Shown here one piece after another: positions 53,574-63,904 of a stretch of 64,000 nt of DNA. The translations under genes and the position numbers were made by a program. Location: contig JAEOAD010002183.1 in the NCBI GenBank assembly GCA_036365145.1, forward strand, positions 3,118,501 to 3,182,500, in the 5' to 3' direction. Origin of the DNA: Orientallactaga sibirica. Taxonomy: Eukaryota > Chordata > Mammalia > Rodentia > Dipodidae. Positions within the stretch are counted from its first letter, which is position 1, and each line of letters begins with the position of its first letter. The notes beneath the pieces are model-generated. The model was not told the DNA's origin. It was given only the letters and a program-made list of their open reading frames with translations, and did no database searches.

Positions 53574-54165
53574 GTATTAGTTACTTTTTTTGTCACTATC
53601 ATTGCCGTGACCAAAATGCTTTGACTGAAACAACTTAGGAGAAAGGAGTATTTGGGCTCACAGTTTTAGAGGATCTCCGTTTGTCATCATGGGGAATGCA
53701 TGGTGGAGCAGCTGTGTGATGGTGGGAGCTTATAGCAGAGCTTTTCACGTCTTGTCTAAACAAAGAAGGAGAGGATCATCACTGGAATCAGAAATGGGAC
53801 CAGGCTATGGGGCTGGAGAGATGGCTTAGTGGTTAAGGTACTTGCCTGCAAAGCCAAAGGATTCTGGTTTGATTCTCCAGGACTCATGTAAGCCAGATGC
53901 ACAAGGGAGTGCATACATCTGGAGTTCATTTGCAGTGGCCGGAGTTCCTGGCATGCTCATTCTCTCCCTCTCTCTTTCTCTGTCTCAAAATAATAAATAA
54001 ATAAAATATATTAAAAAAGAAATGGGGCAAGGGTACAACCCTCAAAGGCCTACCTCCACCAGCCTGTTTGTCCCACAGCCTCCCACAATGATGCCATCCA
54101 CTAAGAACTAGGCATTCTAATCATATGAGACAGTGAAGGACATGTAGGGTCCAAACCAAGACAGG
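53574..54165 (-). mobile_element. hAT-like element split by a DIP SINE
   Basis: Left part 'attgccgtgaccaaaatgct' and right part 'ggcctacctccaccagcctg' form one old non-autonomous element around the SINE at 53810-54018. Confidence 0.45.
53810..54018 (+). mobile_element. DIP-type SINE
   Basis: Flanked by 'agaaatggg' (53791 and 54018). Inserted in a hAT-like element. Confidence 0.9.
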
Positions 54166-54169
54166 TGTG

Positions 54170-54500
54170 GTATTAATCTGGATTAATAAGCTTTCCATCA
54201 ATATAGTGATAGAAAATATTTGCTTAGGCTCATGGTTCTGAAGGTTCCAGTCCACAATCAAGTGTCCCCATTGGTTTTGACCTCTGGCAAAGCCACACAT
54301 CATTGTGAGGGTACATGCTACAGTAAAACTGTTCACCCTATGGCCAGGAAGCAAAAAGAAAAAGAAAGAGATCAGTCCCACAATCATCCTCAAGGGCATG
54401 TCCCCAGTGGCCTAAGGACCTCCTCCTAAGGCCACATCTATTAAAGGTTCCATCACCTTCCAATAGCGTCACCTTCAGAATCAAGCTTTCAACAAAAGGA
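54170..54500 (-). mobile_element. hAT-like element, old
   Basis: 'ggctcatggttctgaaggtt' to 'gcgtcaccttcagaatcaag' has the pattern of decayed Charlie-type elements; ends not fixed. Confidence 0.4.
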
Positions 54501-54509
54501 ACTTAGGGG

Positions 54510-54691
54510 ACAGGAGAGATGGTTCACCAGTTAATGTGCTTGCCTGCAAAGCCTAAGGACTCATATTCGACTTTCCAGGTCCCATGTAAGCCAAACACAC
54601 AATGACACAAGCGTGCAATGTCACACATGCGCACAAGGTGGAGCACACACATGGAGTTCGATTGCAGTGGCTGGAGGCCCCAGCATTCCAA

Positions 54692-54723
<32 letters not shown>

Positions 54724-54740
54724 TACATTAAAAAAAGAGG
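54510..54740 (+). mobile_element. DIP SINE, long subtype
   Basis: Has the extended core 'atgacacaagcgtgcaatgt' but a standard single B box. Confidence 0.83.
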
Positions 54741-54821
54741 CCAGTTTGTTGGGCTTGTCTCAAAAAAAAAAAAATCATTCACACTACACCAAGCATGATA
54801 TGGGATGCAGCATTTAATTTT

Positions 54822-54840
54822 TTAAAAATATTTTTTATTT

Positions 54841-54871
<31 letters not shown>

Positions 54872-55039
54872 GCAAGGAGAGAGAGAGAATGGGCACACCA
54901 GGGCCTCCAGCCACTCCAAATGAACTCCAGATACATGCACCACTTGTGCATCTGGCTTTGTGGGAGTGCTGAGGAACTGAACCTGGATCATTAGGCTTTG
55001 AAGGCAAGTGCCTTCACTGCTGAACTATCTCTCCAGTTC
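54822..55039 (-). mobile_element. DIP-type SINE
   Basis: Reverse copy with (ATTT)n tail. Flanked by 'atgcagcattt' at 54805 and 55046. Confidence 0.9.
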
Positions 55040-55117
55040 CCAGTATGCAGCATTTTTAAAATAAAAATTTATTTAATGAATAGCTAATGTACTCACATAA
55101 TTCAAAAACTATAAAAA

Positions 55118-55320
55118 ATGGGCTAGAGAGGTGGCTTAGCAGTGAAGGCACTTGCCTGTAAAGCCAAAGGACCCAGATTCAATTCCCCAGGACCCATGTA
55201 AGCCAGATGCACAAGGTGGCGCATGTATCTGGAGTTCGTTTGCAATGGATGGAGGCCCTGGTGCACTCATTCTCTTTCTATCTGCCCCCTCCTCTCAAAT
55301 AATAAGTAAAAATAAAATAG
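55118..55320 (+). mobile_element. DIP-type SINE
   Basis: Starts 'atgggctagagaggtggctt'; tail 'caaataataagtaaaaataa'. Confidence 0.88.
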
Positions 55321-55325
55321 TTTTT

Positions 55326-55528
55326 CAAATATTTTATTTATTTATTTATTTGAGAGAGAGAAAGAGAGAGAGAGAGAATGAGCATGCCAGGGCCTCCAGC
55401 CACTGTAAACAAATGCCAGATGCACAAGGGGCGCATGCATCTAGCTTACGTGGGTCCTGGAGAGTCGAACTGGGGTCTTTTGTCTTTGCAGGCAAATGCC
55501 TTAACCACTAAGCTATCTCCCCAGCCCT
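55326..55528 (-). mobile_element. DIP-type SINE, inverted to its neighbour
   Basis: Reverse copy separated from the preceding forward copy by only a few bases, forming an inverted repeat with a very short loop. Confidence 0.9.
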
Positions 55529-55565
55529 AAAATATTTTTTAAAATTATAAAAAGTACAAGTGAAG

Positions 55566-55715
55566 CCAAGTGTGGTGGTGCATTCCTTTAATCCCAGCAC
55601 TCGGGAGACAGAGGTAGGAGGATCGCCATGAGTTCAAGGCCACCCTGAGACTACATAGTGAATTCCAGGCCAGCCTAGGCTAGAGTGAGACCCTACCTCG
55701 AAAACAACAAGAACA
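55566..55715 (+). mobile_element. B1 SINE
   Basis: 'agccaagtgtggtggtgcat' to 'cctacctcgaaaacaac'. Flanked by 'aaaaagtacaagtgaa'. Confidence 0.92.
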
Positions 55716-55814
55716 AAAAGTACAAGTGAAAAGTCTTTTTTTTTTTTTCTGGAGTATTTCTAGTTTCCTTCTAGAAATGTTTCTGTCTTTCTAAACACAT
55801 TGCAAGAATAGACT

Positions 55815-56130
55815 GTTAGGTAGTTTGAATGTAATGTGCCCATAGCCTCAGGTGATTAAGTTTCCTTGCTAGTCCCCACCTAGTAGAGTCTTTGGGAGGT
55901 GGAGCCCTGCTAGAGGAAGTGAGTCACCAGAGGCAGCTTTAAGCTTGCAGTTGCTTAAGCTCTGGCCTTTTGGGTCTCCCTGCTGTGAATGTATGATGAA
56001 GTGAGCCAGCTTCCTCTGCCACGATGAAGCTTCCTCTGGAATGTGTAAGCTGAAATAAACCCTTTCCTCCCATAAGCTGCTTCTGCTTGGGTGTTTTATC
56101 TCAGCACTGATAAGGTAACTACACAGACTG
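55815..56130 (+). mobile_element. hAT-like non-autonomous element
   Basis: 'aggtagtttgaatgtaatgt', 'tgggaggtggagccctgcta', 'gtgtaagctgaaataaaccc' and 'gataaggtaactaca' follow the same plan as 7606-7960 at greater divergence. Confidence 0.55.
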
Positions 56131-56299
56131 GCAAATGAGCTAGAGCTTTTGTGTGTGTATATACAGTGCTGGGAACTTCCTTTAAAAACATACTAAGTAC
56201 ATTGCCTTTTCATGTTAAAATGTATTTTGGTGATTATTGCATTTAGTAGATAAGGACTTTGTCATCATATATCTGCATATTTCAATATATAAAATATTT

Positions 56300-56465
56300 T
56301 ATTTATTTATTTATTTATTTTGGTTTTTCTAGGTAGGGTCTTGGGCTGGCCCAGGCTGACATGGAATTCACTATGTAGTCTCAGGATGGCGTTGAACTCA
56401 TGGTGATCTACCTACATCTGCCTCCTGAATGCTGAGATTAAAGGCATGTGCCGCCTTGCCTGGCT
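56300..56465 (-). mobile_element. B1 SINE
   Basis: Reverse copy with (ATTT)n tail, moderately diverged; ends 'gtgccgccttgcctggct'. Confidence 0.87.
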
Positions 56466-56685
56466 TTAAAAAAATTGTATTTATTTGTTTACTTATTTAT
56501 TCATTTACTTGAGAAAGAGAAAGAGACATATATATATATATATGGAGAGAGAGAGAGAGAGAGAGGGAGAATATGGGCATACCAAGGCCTCCAGCTGCTG
56601 CAAATGAACTCCAGATGCATGCACCACCTTGTGTACCTAACTTACATGAGTCCTGGGCAATTGAGCCATCTCTCTATCCCTACAA
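56466..56685 (-). mobile_element. DIP-type SINE
   Basis: Reverse copy with TA and GA microsatellites in the tail; lacks part of the head. Confidence 0.82.
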
Positions 56686-56710
56686 AATATTTTAATCTAA
56701 ACAATTCCAT

Positions 56711-57440
56711 AGGGCTGGAGAAATAGATGGCTTAGTGGTTAAGTCACTTGCTTGCAAAGCCTAAGGACCTAGGTTTGACTCCCTGGAACCCATGCAAGCC
56801 AGATGCACATGGTGGTTGTGATGGTTAAGTTTGTGTCAACTTGACTTGTTTAGGAAACCACGGACATTCCTCATAAGTGTGTCTCTGAGGTTGCCTCTAG
56901 GAAGGATTAACAAAAGGAATAATCCTTCCCCCAGAGTGGGAGGCCCAGAGTGGGCAGCCCCTCTTGGAGGAGGGGGCTGGTTGATAAAAAGGAGCTCTGG
57001 GAAGAAAGACTCTCTCTCTCCCACCTGGCTGCCGGTGCTGCTCACTCCTTGCCACTGGGTGCTTGGTGTTTTCTGCTTGGTACTTGCTGCTTGGTGTTGC
57101 TGCTTTCCAGTGTGGACTGAAGACCAGGGTGGACTGAAGAACAGCGTCTCTCCAGGAAGCCTCCAGGTCTTCAGTGCTGGATTGGAACTGCCTGAGGCCT
57201 CCAGCCTCGTGGCCTGAGCAGCTACTGAGTTGCTTGACTCTTGGACCTACAACCTGCTATTGCTGGACTGTGTAAGCTAATCCAATAAATTCCCTTTTAA
57301 TACAATTCATTCTATCCGTTCTGTTTCTCTAGAGAACCCTGACTAATACAGTGGTGCATGCATCTGGAGTTCATTTTCAGTGGCTAGAGGCCCTAGTGTG
57401 CCCATATTCTCCTCCCCCATAAATAATAAATAAATAACAT
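56711..57440 (+). mobile_element. DIP-type SINE split by a nested element
   Basis: The first part (56711-56814) ends inside 'agatgcacatggtg'. The second (57348-57440) resumes at 'gtggtgcatgcatctggagt'. Together they make one complete SINE. Confidence 0.92.
56815..57347 (+). mobile_element. hAT-like DNA transposon nested in a DIP SINE
   Basis: About 533 bases from 'gttgtgatggttaagtttgt' to 'gagaaccctgactaat', with the ending style common to Charlie-type non-autonomous elements. Candidate target duplication 'acatggtg' (56807-56814) and 'acagtggtg' (57348-57356), one indel apart, fits the 8 bp of hAT elements. A 128-codon plus frame inside has no domain. Confidence 0.55.
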
Positions 57441-57554
57441 TTTAAAAAAACAACACCATATTTTATTCAAAGAGCTCTCTGTTGACAAATACTTATCTTT
57501 AATACCACATACACTTGCTGCAAAATATATTTTCCTAAAAATTTTTGTTTATGT

Positions 57555-57945
57555 GTGTTGTAGTCAGCTCCATGTTTCTGGGATGAACATCCAAGCAAAC
57601 ACAGTTTATGAAAGGAATGGGCTTATTTCAGCTTACAAATCTAGGGGACGTTCCATCAGTGGTGGAAGAAGCTGGCTCCCATTCATAGAACCAAGCAGAG
57701 ACACTACCAACAGCCAGAACCACAAGCAAGCACAAATAGAGCTCAAACTGCTCTCTCCACACTTCTGGGCTGGAATAAAGATCCACCCCCAAACACACTT
57801 TAAGGCTGGACCCCAGGATATTCCCCCAGTGACATCTCCTCTAGAAGACTGCTGGAGACTAAAGCAGGAAGCTTAACCTTAACCAAAATTCCCTGAGGCT
57901 ATGAGGGACATACATACAAATTCAAACCACCAGAGTGTGCATGCT
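57555..57945 (-). mobile_element. hAT-like non-autonomous element
   Basis: Same order as 31146-31479: 'gggatgaacatccaagcaaa', 'cttatttcagcttacaaatc', 'tccatcagtggtggaagaag', and ends 'acaaattcaaaccaccaga'. Confidence 0.55.
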
Positions 57946-57954
57946 CACACACGT

Positions 57955-58114
57955 GTGTATTTGGGTATTCCAGTGCTTCTTGCCACTGAAAGTGAATACC
58001 AGATGTTTGCACCACTTTTTATATCTGGCTTACATAAGTGGCTTGGGAATTGAACCTGACCTGACAGGCTTTGCAAGCAAGTACCTTTAACCATTAAGCA
58101 TTCTTCCCAGCCCC
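57955..58114 (-). mobile_element. DIP-type SINE, diverged
   Basis: Reverse copy with lost GA stretch; head end 'ttaagcattcttcccagccc'. Confidence 0.75.
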
Positions 58115-58159
58115 AAATGTCTTATCTCTGTTCATCTGATAAATAAGAAATGGTATCAA

Positions 58160-58285
58160 GAAGCCTTTAATCCCAGAACTAGGGAGGCAGAGGTAGATGG
58201 ATCTCTGTGAGTTCAAGACCACCTTGAGACTACATAGTGAATTCCAGGTCAGCCTGGGCTACAGAAGGAGACCCTACCACAAAAA
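58160..58285 (+). mobile_element. B1 SINE, 5'-truncated
   Basis: Starts 'aagcctttaatcccagaact'; its tail has become the next microsatellite. Confidence 0.87.
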
Positions 58286-58288
58286 GGA

Positions 58289-58364
<76 letters not shown>

Positions 58365-58462
58365 GGAGGGAGGGAGGGAGGGAGGGAGGGAGGGAGGAGG
58401 GAGGAAGGAAGGAAGGAAGGAAGGAAGGAAGGAAGGAAGGAAGGAAGGAAGGAAGGAAGGAA
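58286..58462. repeat. (GAAA)n, (GGGA)n, (GGAA)n microsatellite
   Basis: About 175 bases of pure purine on the plus strand in three successive unit types. Frames across it are low-complexity and not genes. Confidence 0.95.
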
Positions 58463-58463
58463 A

Positions 58464-58588
58464 GGTGTACGCGTTTAATCCCAGCACTCCAAAGGCAGAG
58501 GTAGGAGAATCGCCATGAGTTCGAGGCTAGCCTGAGAATACAGAGTGAAATCCAGGTCAGTCTGGGCCAGAGTGAGACCCTATCTCAA
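58464..58588 (+). mobile_element. B1 SINE
   Basis: 'ggtgtacgcgtttaatccca' to 'gagaccctatctc'; the head is fused to the purine microsatellite. Confidence 0.87.
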
Positions 58589-58618
58589 AAAAAAAAAAAA
58601 AAAAAAAAAGAGAGAGAG

Positions 58619-58664
<46 letters not shown>

Positions 58665-58679
58665 GAAAAGAAAAGAAAT
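58589..58679. repeat. A run, (GA)n, (GAAA)n tail
   Basis: Expanded tail of the preceding B1. Confidence 0.93.
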
Positions 58680-58772
58680 GATGTCAAGAGTACAATTTTA
58701 GCTTTCATCTTTTGTATTATGAGCAAGGCTTTTTATGCATTTATCAGTCATTTATAGTTCCTTTCCTTTTTA

Positions 58773-58995
58773 AAAAATATTTCATTTATTTAATTATTTA
58801 TTTGCAAGTAGGGACAGACAGACATAGAGAGAGGGAGAGAGAATGGGCATGCCAGGGCCTCTAGCCACTGCAAATGAACTCCAGATGCATGTGCTACTTT
58901 GTGCATCTGGATTTATGTGGGTCCCGGGGAATCAACCCTGAGTCGTTAGGCATTGTAAGCAAGCACCTTAACTACTGAGCCATTTCTCCAGCCCT
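58773..58995 (-). mobile_element. DIP-type SINE
   Basis: Reverse copy. 'tatagttcctttcct' precedes it and 'tatagttccttttct' follows, a target duplication. Confidence 0.92.
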
Positions 58996-59221
58996 ATAGT
59001 TCCTTTTCTGTGAACTCTGATTATACCCCTCTTCCATTGGCTGTTTTTTCTTTTCTTTTCTTTTCTTTTCTTTTTCGTTTGGTGACTGATCTTGTTCTTG
59101 TCTTGTAATGTTGGCATTCTACTCTCCATGAATCCTTATGTTCCTGCATGGCCCAAACCTTCTGAGCAAAAGATGTAGAAGAATAACTAACAGCCTGGGA
59201 CATCAGTATATATTTCTTTTT

Positions 59222-59442
59222 TTGTTTAATTTTTATTTTACCTATTTATTTGCAAACAGAGAGAAAGAGATAGAGAGGAGACAGACAGAGAATGGGCATG
59301 CCAGGGCCTCCAGCCACTGTAAATGAATTCCAGATGCATGCACCCCCTTGTGCATCTGGCTTACATGGGTCCTGGGGAATTGAACCTGGGTTCCTTTGGC
59401 TTCACAGGCAAGCGCTTTAACCATTAAGCCATCTCTCCAGCC
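59222..59442 (-). mobile_element. DIP-type SINE
   Basis: Flanked by 'catcagtatatatttct' (59201) and 'catcagtacatatttct' (59443). Confidence 0.93.
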
Positions 59443-59654
59443 CATCAGTACATATTTCTGAAGAGATTTAGAGATGTATTCCCTTGAGGCGGTCTTAGGT
59501 GAGGACCTATACCTGCAATCACCTTTCTCATTCCAGGGTGATGAGTAATGTCCCTGTTAGGAAGTGGGATAGACATGCTAGCAGCATTATACAATCTCAG
59601 TCTCCTTATTTGAGGGCTCTTTTGTAGTACACCCACTGCATAAGATATTTGAAA

Positions 59655-59792
59655 GCCAGGCATGGTGGCGCATGCCTTTAATCCCAGCACTCAGGAGGCA
59701 GAGGTCAGAGGATCATGGTGAGTTTGAGGCCACCCAGAGACAACATAGTGAATTTCAGGTCAGACTGAACCAGAATGACACCCTACCTCAGA
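59655..59792 (+). mobile_element. B1 SINE
   Basis: 'agccaggcatggtggcgcat' to 'caccctacctcag'; its tail runs into the long purine tract. Confidence 0.9.
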
Positions 59793-60160
59793 AAAGAAAG
59801 AAAAGAAAAGAAAAGAAAAGAAAAGAAAAGAAAAGAAAAGAAAAGAAAAAAAGAAAAAAAAAGAAAGGAAAAGAAAAGGAAAGGAAAGGGAAAGGAAGGG
59901 GAAGGGAAGGGGAAGGGGGGAAGGGAAGGGAAGGAAAGGAAAGGAAAGGAAAGGGGAAGGAAAAGAAAGGAAAGGGGAAGGAAAGGAAAGGAAAGGAAAG
60001 GAAAAGGAAAGGAAAGGAAAAGGGAAAGGGGAAGGGGAAGGAAGGGAAGGGAAGGGAAGGGAAAAGGAAAGGAAAGGAAAGGAAAGGAAAGGAAAGGAAA
60101 GGAAAGGAAAGGAAAGGAAAGGAAAGGAAAGGAAAACAATAGAAAACAAAAGAAAAAAGA
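59793..60160. repeat. Long polypurine tract
   Basis: About 350 bases of A and G only, in GAAAA, GGAAA and GGGAA units. It is the source of long low-complexity frames on both strands, which are not genes. Confidence 0.96.
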
Positions 60161-60165
60161 AAAGA

Positions 60166-60240
60166 TATTCAAAGCTAGTCTGAGACTACATGGTGAATTC
60201 CAGGTCAGCCTTGGCTAGAGCAAGTCCCTACCTCGAAAAA
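60166..60240 (+). mobile_element. B1 SINE, 3' half
   Basis: Starts at 'ttcaaagctagtctgagact', right after the purine tract; probably 5'-truncated. Confidence 0.82.
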
Positions 60241-60273
60241 TGGAACCCCCCCCCAAAAAAAAAAGACAGAAAA

Positions 60274-60432
60274 AGCCAGGCTTAGGGTTGCATGCCTTAA
60301 TCTCAGCACTCAGGGGTCACAGGAAGAAGGATCGCTATGAGTTCGAGTCCAGCTTGGGACTGACTACAGAGTGAGTTCCAGGTCAGCCGGTGCTAGAGTG
60401 AGACCCTACCTTGACAAAAAAAAAAAAAAAAA
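60274..60432 (+). mobile_element. B1 SINE
   Basis: 'agccaggcttagggttgcat', diverged near the head; A tail. Confidence 0.85.
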
Positions 60433-60433
60433 A

Positions 60434-60600
60434 AGGCCAGGCATGGTGGCACACCCCTTTAATCCCAGCACTTGGGAGGCAGAGGTAGGAGGATTGCCAT
60501 GAGTTGGAGGATACCCTGAGAATACAGAGTGAATTCCAGGTCAGTCTGGGCTAGAGTGAGACCCTACCTCAAAAAACAAACAAACAACAACAACAACAAA
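60434..60600 (+). mobile_element. B1 SINE
   Basis: 'ggccaggcatggtggcacac'; tail of CAACAA units; third B1 in a row. Confidence 0.9.
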
Positions 60601-60667
60601 AAGATAGAACCACCTCTGCAGTGTGGATTGCAGTCAGTTTTACCTGAATCGTTAAAAATTATGCCAA

Positions 60668-60830
60668 AGGGCTGGGGAGATGGCTTAGTGGTTCAGGCAC
60701 TTGCCTGAGAAGCCTAAGGACCCAGGTTCAATTCCCCAGTACCCACATAAGCCAGATGCACAAGGTGTCACATGCATCTCTCTATCTGCCTCTGTATCTC
60801 TCAAATAAATTAATTAAATAAGATTCTTTT
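60668..60830 (+). mobile_element. DIP-type SINE, internally shortened
   Basis: The part between 'cacatgcatct' and the CT region is deleted. Flanked by 'atgccaaa' (60661 and 60840). Confidence 0.88.
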
Positions 60831-60864
60831 TAAAAAATCATGCCAAAAATTTTGATAAAATATA

Positions 60865-60965
60865 GCCAGGCGTGGTAGTGCATGTCTATAATCTGAACAC
60901 TCAGGAGGCTGAGGCAGGAGAATTACAAGTTCAAAACCAACCAGGATACATAGGACTACCCTCTT
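60865..60965 (+). mobile_element. Old B1-like SINE
   Basis: 'agccaggcgtggtagtgcat' and 'ggctgaggcaggagaattac'; short 3' end. Confidence 0.7.
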
Positions 60966-60988
60966 GTGTGTGTGTGTGTGTGTGTGTT
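60966..60988. repeat. (TG)n microsatellite
   Basis: About eleven TG units. Confidence 0.9.
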
Positions 60989-61004
60989 CAGAAATGAGAC
61001 AAGA

Positions 61005-61210
61005 GGGCTGGAGAGATGCTTACTAATTAAGATGCGTGCCTGCAAAGCCTAAGGACCCAGGTTCGAGTCCCCAGTACCTACATAAGTGAGATGCACAAGG
61101 TGGTACATGCGTCTGGAGTTCATTTGGAATGGCTGGAGGCCCTAGTGTGCCCATTCTATCTATCTGCCTCTTTCTATATATAATAAAGTAAATAAAATAT
61201 TTTTTTAAAA
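61005..61210 (+). mobile_element. DIP-type SINE
   Basis: Flanked by 'aatgagacaa' at 60993 and 61210. Confidence 0.91.
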
Positions 61211-61219
61211 ATGAGACAA

Positions 61220-61412
61220 TGCCGGGCATAGTGGCGCATGCCTTTAATACTAGCACTTGGGAGGCAGAGGTAAGAGGATCACCGAGAGTTCGAGGCGACC
61301 CTAAGGCTACAGAGTGAATTCCAGGGATCAGTCTGAGCTAGAGCGAGACCCTGCCTCAAAAAAAAAAGAAAAGAAAAGAAAAGAAAAGAAAAGAAAAGAA
61401 AAGAAAAGAAAG
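61220..61412 (+). mobile_element. B1 SINE with (AAAAG)n tail
   Basis: 'gccgggcatagtggcgcatg'. 'aaatgagac' recurs after the tail, giving three nested uses of one target. Confidence 0.92.
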
Positions 61413-61939
61413 AAATGAGACCAGATTGCCACATCATTCATGACTCAGCAAAATGCAACTCCCACCCCCAACCATGAGTTCCTGTATAAGACCTGACTTT
61501 GGAATCTAGAGACATCTGCCATGCTATAACAAACACAAAATGCATGAACATTTACCTGTAAATCCTTCAGGTAACTAAGCACTCACAGACATTAAGGGCT
61601 TGAAAGCAAACAAACAATCCACAGTTCAGGCTGAAGAGAAGCGTTTTAGCTGCATGGAGATGAGGTGTCCTAACCTTAGCCCCCTTGGTGCTAGAGGGTC
61701 TACAGGCTTGTAGGGAGAGCAGTTGGCATAGGAGACACATGCAAAATACTAAATCAAGTTTGGAAGTAGTCAGCTTTTGAGGAAACCAATATAGTTCAAA
61801 ATCATATATATTTCTAGTATATACTTTTTAAGTTACTATAATTCTATTTTCAGCTTTTGGTTTTTATGGATCAAGGAAAACATATAAATAGAGAAACAAA
61901 ACAACTAAAAAAAAAAAAAAAAAAACAGGAAAGACAAAA
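61413..61939. other. Unique stretch, no gene seen
   Basis: Nothing recognised. Confidence 0.45.
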
Positions 61940-62060
61940 AAGGGCTTGAGTGGTGACTCATGCCTTCAATTCCAGCACTTAGGAAGCTGAGGTAGGAGGA
62001 TCACCATGAGTTTGATGCCCGCATGGGCTAGAGACTAGAGACCTTGCCTCAAACAAATAA
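61940..62060 (+). mobile_element. Old B1-like SINE
   Basis: 'gcttgagtggtgactcatgc' to 'gagaccttgcctcaaac'; a central part is missing. Confidence 0.65.
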
Positions 62061-62740
62061 ACAAACAAACAGAAAAAGGGAATGAGAAAGTGTTTCAAGA
62101 CAGTGAAAGCAGAGCATTAAATCACGTACATGACCCTTCTCAGTATGGGCAGCAGCCCAGGTTGCATGGCACAAGGCAGCCCTGCACATGAGTGAAGAGC
62201 GAGCCCAGGCAGGTGGGCAACGGCTTCGGTGGAGTGAGAGCCGGCGAGCACAGGCAGGAGGTTAGGTGGGGAGTGAGGACAGGCTTTCCGCAGAAGCGGC
62301 TGAGGGATGAGAAGGGGCTTCAGCAAAGTTATCAGAGGAACTCGATGGGGCAGCTCAGCAGAGTTGAAGGAAATTTGTCCAGCCCACACACCCCTGGAAC
62401 ACTCGGCTCTTGCTCTTGGGATGCTAATGATGGGGTTTCAAGATCAGTTACCCTAAAATGTCATCTTGGCATTTGAGAAAATAGAAGCAGCAGTAAGGCC
62501 ACTCTCATTTTTCTCTAAAGCAGGTCACAGTACCTTCATTTGAGTCATGCCCTCCATCAACACAGAAAAGGGGAACACCCTTGTCTCTGAGAAACAGACA
62601 TAGAGAATAACAAATGGCCTTGCTCAATATGTTACAGTTATGTCATATGTTCTTTGTCTAGTTATACTTCCATATGCCTGTCCACTCTTCACCAAATCTA
62701 AGTACAAAAACATTATAAAAATAAAAATAAAACATTGCGG
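62061..62740. other. Unique stretch, no gene seen
   Basis: Overlapping opposite-strand frames of about 90 codons (62117-62476) show no domain. Confidence 0.4.
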
Positions 62741-62905
62741 TAGCCGGGCATGGGGGCACATGTCTTTAATCTCAGTACTCGGGAGGCTAAGGCAGGGAGA
62801 TCACTGTGAGTTTGAGGCCAGCCCAGGACTACAGAGTAAGTTCCAAGTCAGCCTGGGCTTGAATGTGACCTAGTCATGAAAGACAAAAAAAAAAAAAAAA
62901 AAAAA
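62741..62905 (+). mobile_element. B1 SINE
   Basis: 'agccgggcatgggggcacat'; A tail of about 21. Confidence 0.86.
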
Positions 62906-63115
62906 GTCATTATAGTAGCAGGGAATAGAATTCAATTGATGAGTGCTTAGGTAGCATGCATGAAGCCCTAGATTGGATCCCCAGCACCATAAAATATAAA
63001 ACCAGGATGGTGGTGCATGACTGTAAATGTCAGCTCTCAGGAGGTGGAGGCAGAAGGATACAAAGTTCAAGGTCATCTTCTCCCACACAACTGGAGCCAG
63101 CCAAATCTAAGTGAG
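62906..63115 (+). mobile_element. B4-like dimeric SINE
   Basis: An ID-like head ('gagtgcttaggtagcatgca', 'ggatccccagcacc') followed by a B1-like half ('ggatggtggtgcatgactgt'). Confidence 0.65.
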
Positions 63116-63263
63116 TCCCTGGAGAGCAAGAGACAGAGGGACAGAGACAGAGATATCAAAAACATTGAAGTATACTTCTGAAGAAGACAGAACATTCATT
63201 CATAACTTTAACTGTGTCCTCATTCCTTATGAAAGCACCTATGTTATGTAAAATTTACATTAA

Positions 63264-63400
63264 GCCAAGCGTGGTGGTGCATGCCATTAATCTCAGCCCT
63301 TGGGAGGCAAAGGTAGGAGGATAGCTGCAAGTTCAAGGCCACCCTGAGACTGCACAGTGAATTCCAAAAAGAATTTGAGGCCAACCTGGGATATATAATA
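63264..63400 (+). mobile_element. B1 SINE
   Basis: 'agccaagcgtggtggtgcat'; near 63360 part of the 3' end is repeated ('gtgaattcc', then 'gaatttgaggccaacctggg'). Confidence 0.83.
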
Positions 63401-63751
63401 GTGAAACCCTGGAAAACGGAAAAGGAAGTGAGGGAAAGAGCAGAAAGAAAGAAAGACTTTTCCTTTCCGAAAGGCCCTGCTGCTCCAGTCCTCTTCTTCC
63501 TCCCTTGTCTATAGAGCAGACCTGAACACGTTGTACATTAAGCAAATTTCATTTAGTCACATTTACTTTCAGCTGGCATTTCTGTCATGCTCTTATGATG
63601 GCAGAACAGTCACCCAGCCACACCTTCAACTCCTGAGCCTTTGGGAGATATTTCAGACTATCAAATCATAACAGAACGCATTGATTTTAATATCTTGATT
63701 TTTCTAATTATGCTATGATTATCTTAAAGTACATTTTAAAATAAATACACA
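63401..63751. other. Unique stretch, no gene seen
   Basis: Nothing recognised. Confidence 0.45.
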
Positions 63752-63903
63752 AGCCAGGCACAGTGGCGCATGCCTTTAATCCCAGCACTCAGGGAGGCAG
63801 AGGAAGAAGGATCACCAAAAGTTCAAGGCCACCCTGAGACTACATAGTGAATTCCAGGTCAGCTTGGACTAGAGTGAAACCCTACCTTGAAAAACCCAAC
63901 AAA
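63752..63903 (+). mobile_element. B1 SINE
   Basis: 'agccaggcacagtggcgcat' to 'cctaccttgaaaaacccaac'. Confidence 0.91.
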
Positions 63904-63904
63904 G

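Noticed and set aside
56831..57217. 128-codon plus-strand frame
   Set aside because: It lies inside the hAT-like nested element, which is non-autonomous; no transposase motifs are seen.
58197..58518. Frames of about 90 codons with EKER or PSFLP repeats
   Set aside because: Products of (GAAA)n/(GGAA)n repeats, not genes.
59672..60218. Frames of 129 to 156 codons rich in Lys/Glu/Arg or Ser/Phe/Leu
   Set aside because: They translate the polypurine microsatellite and exist in several frames at once.
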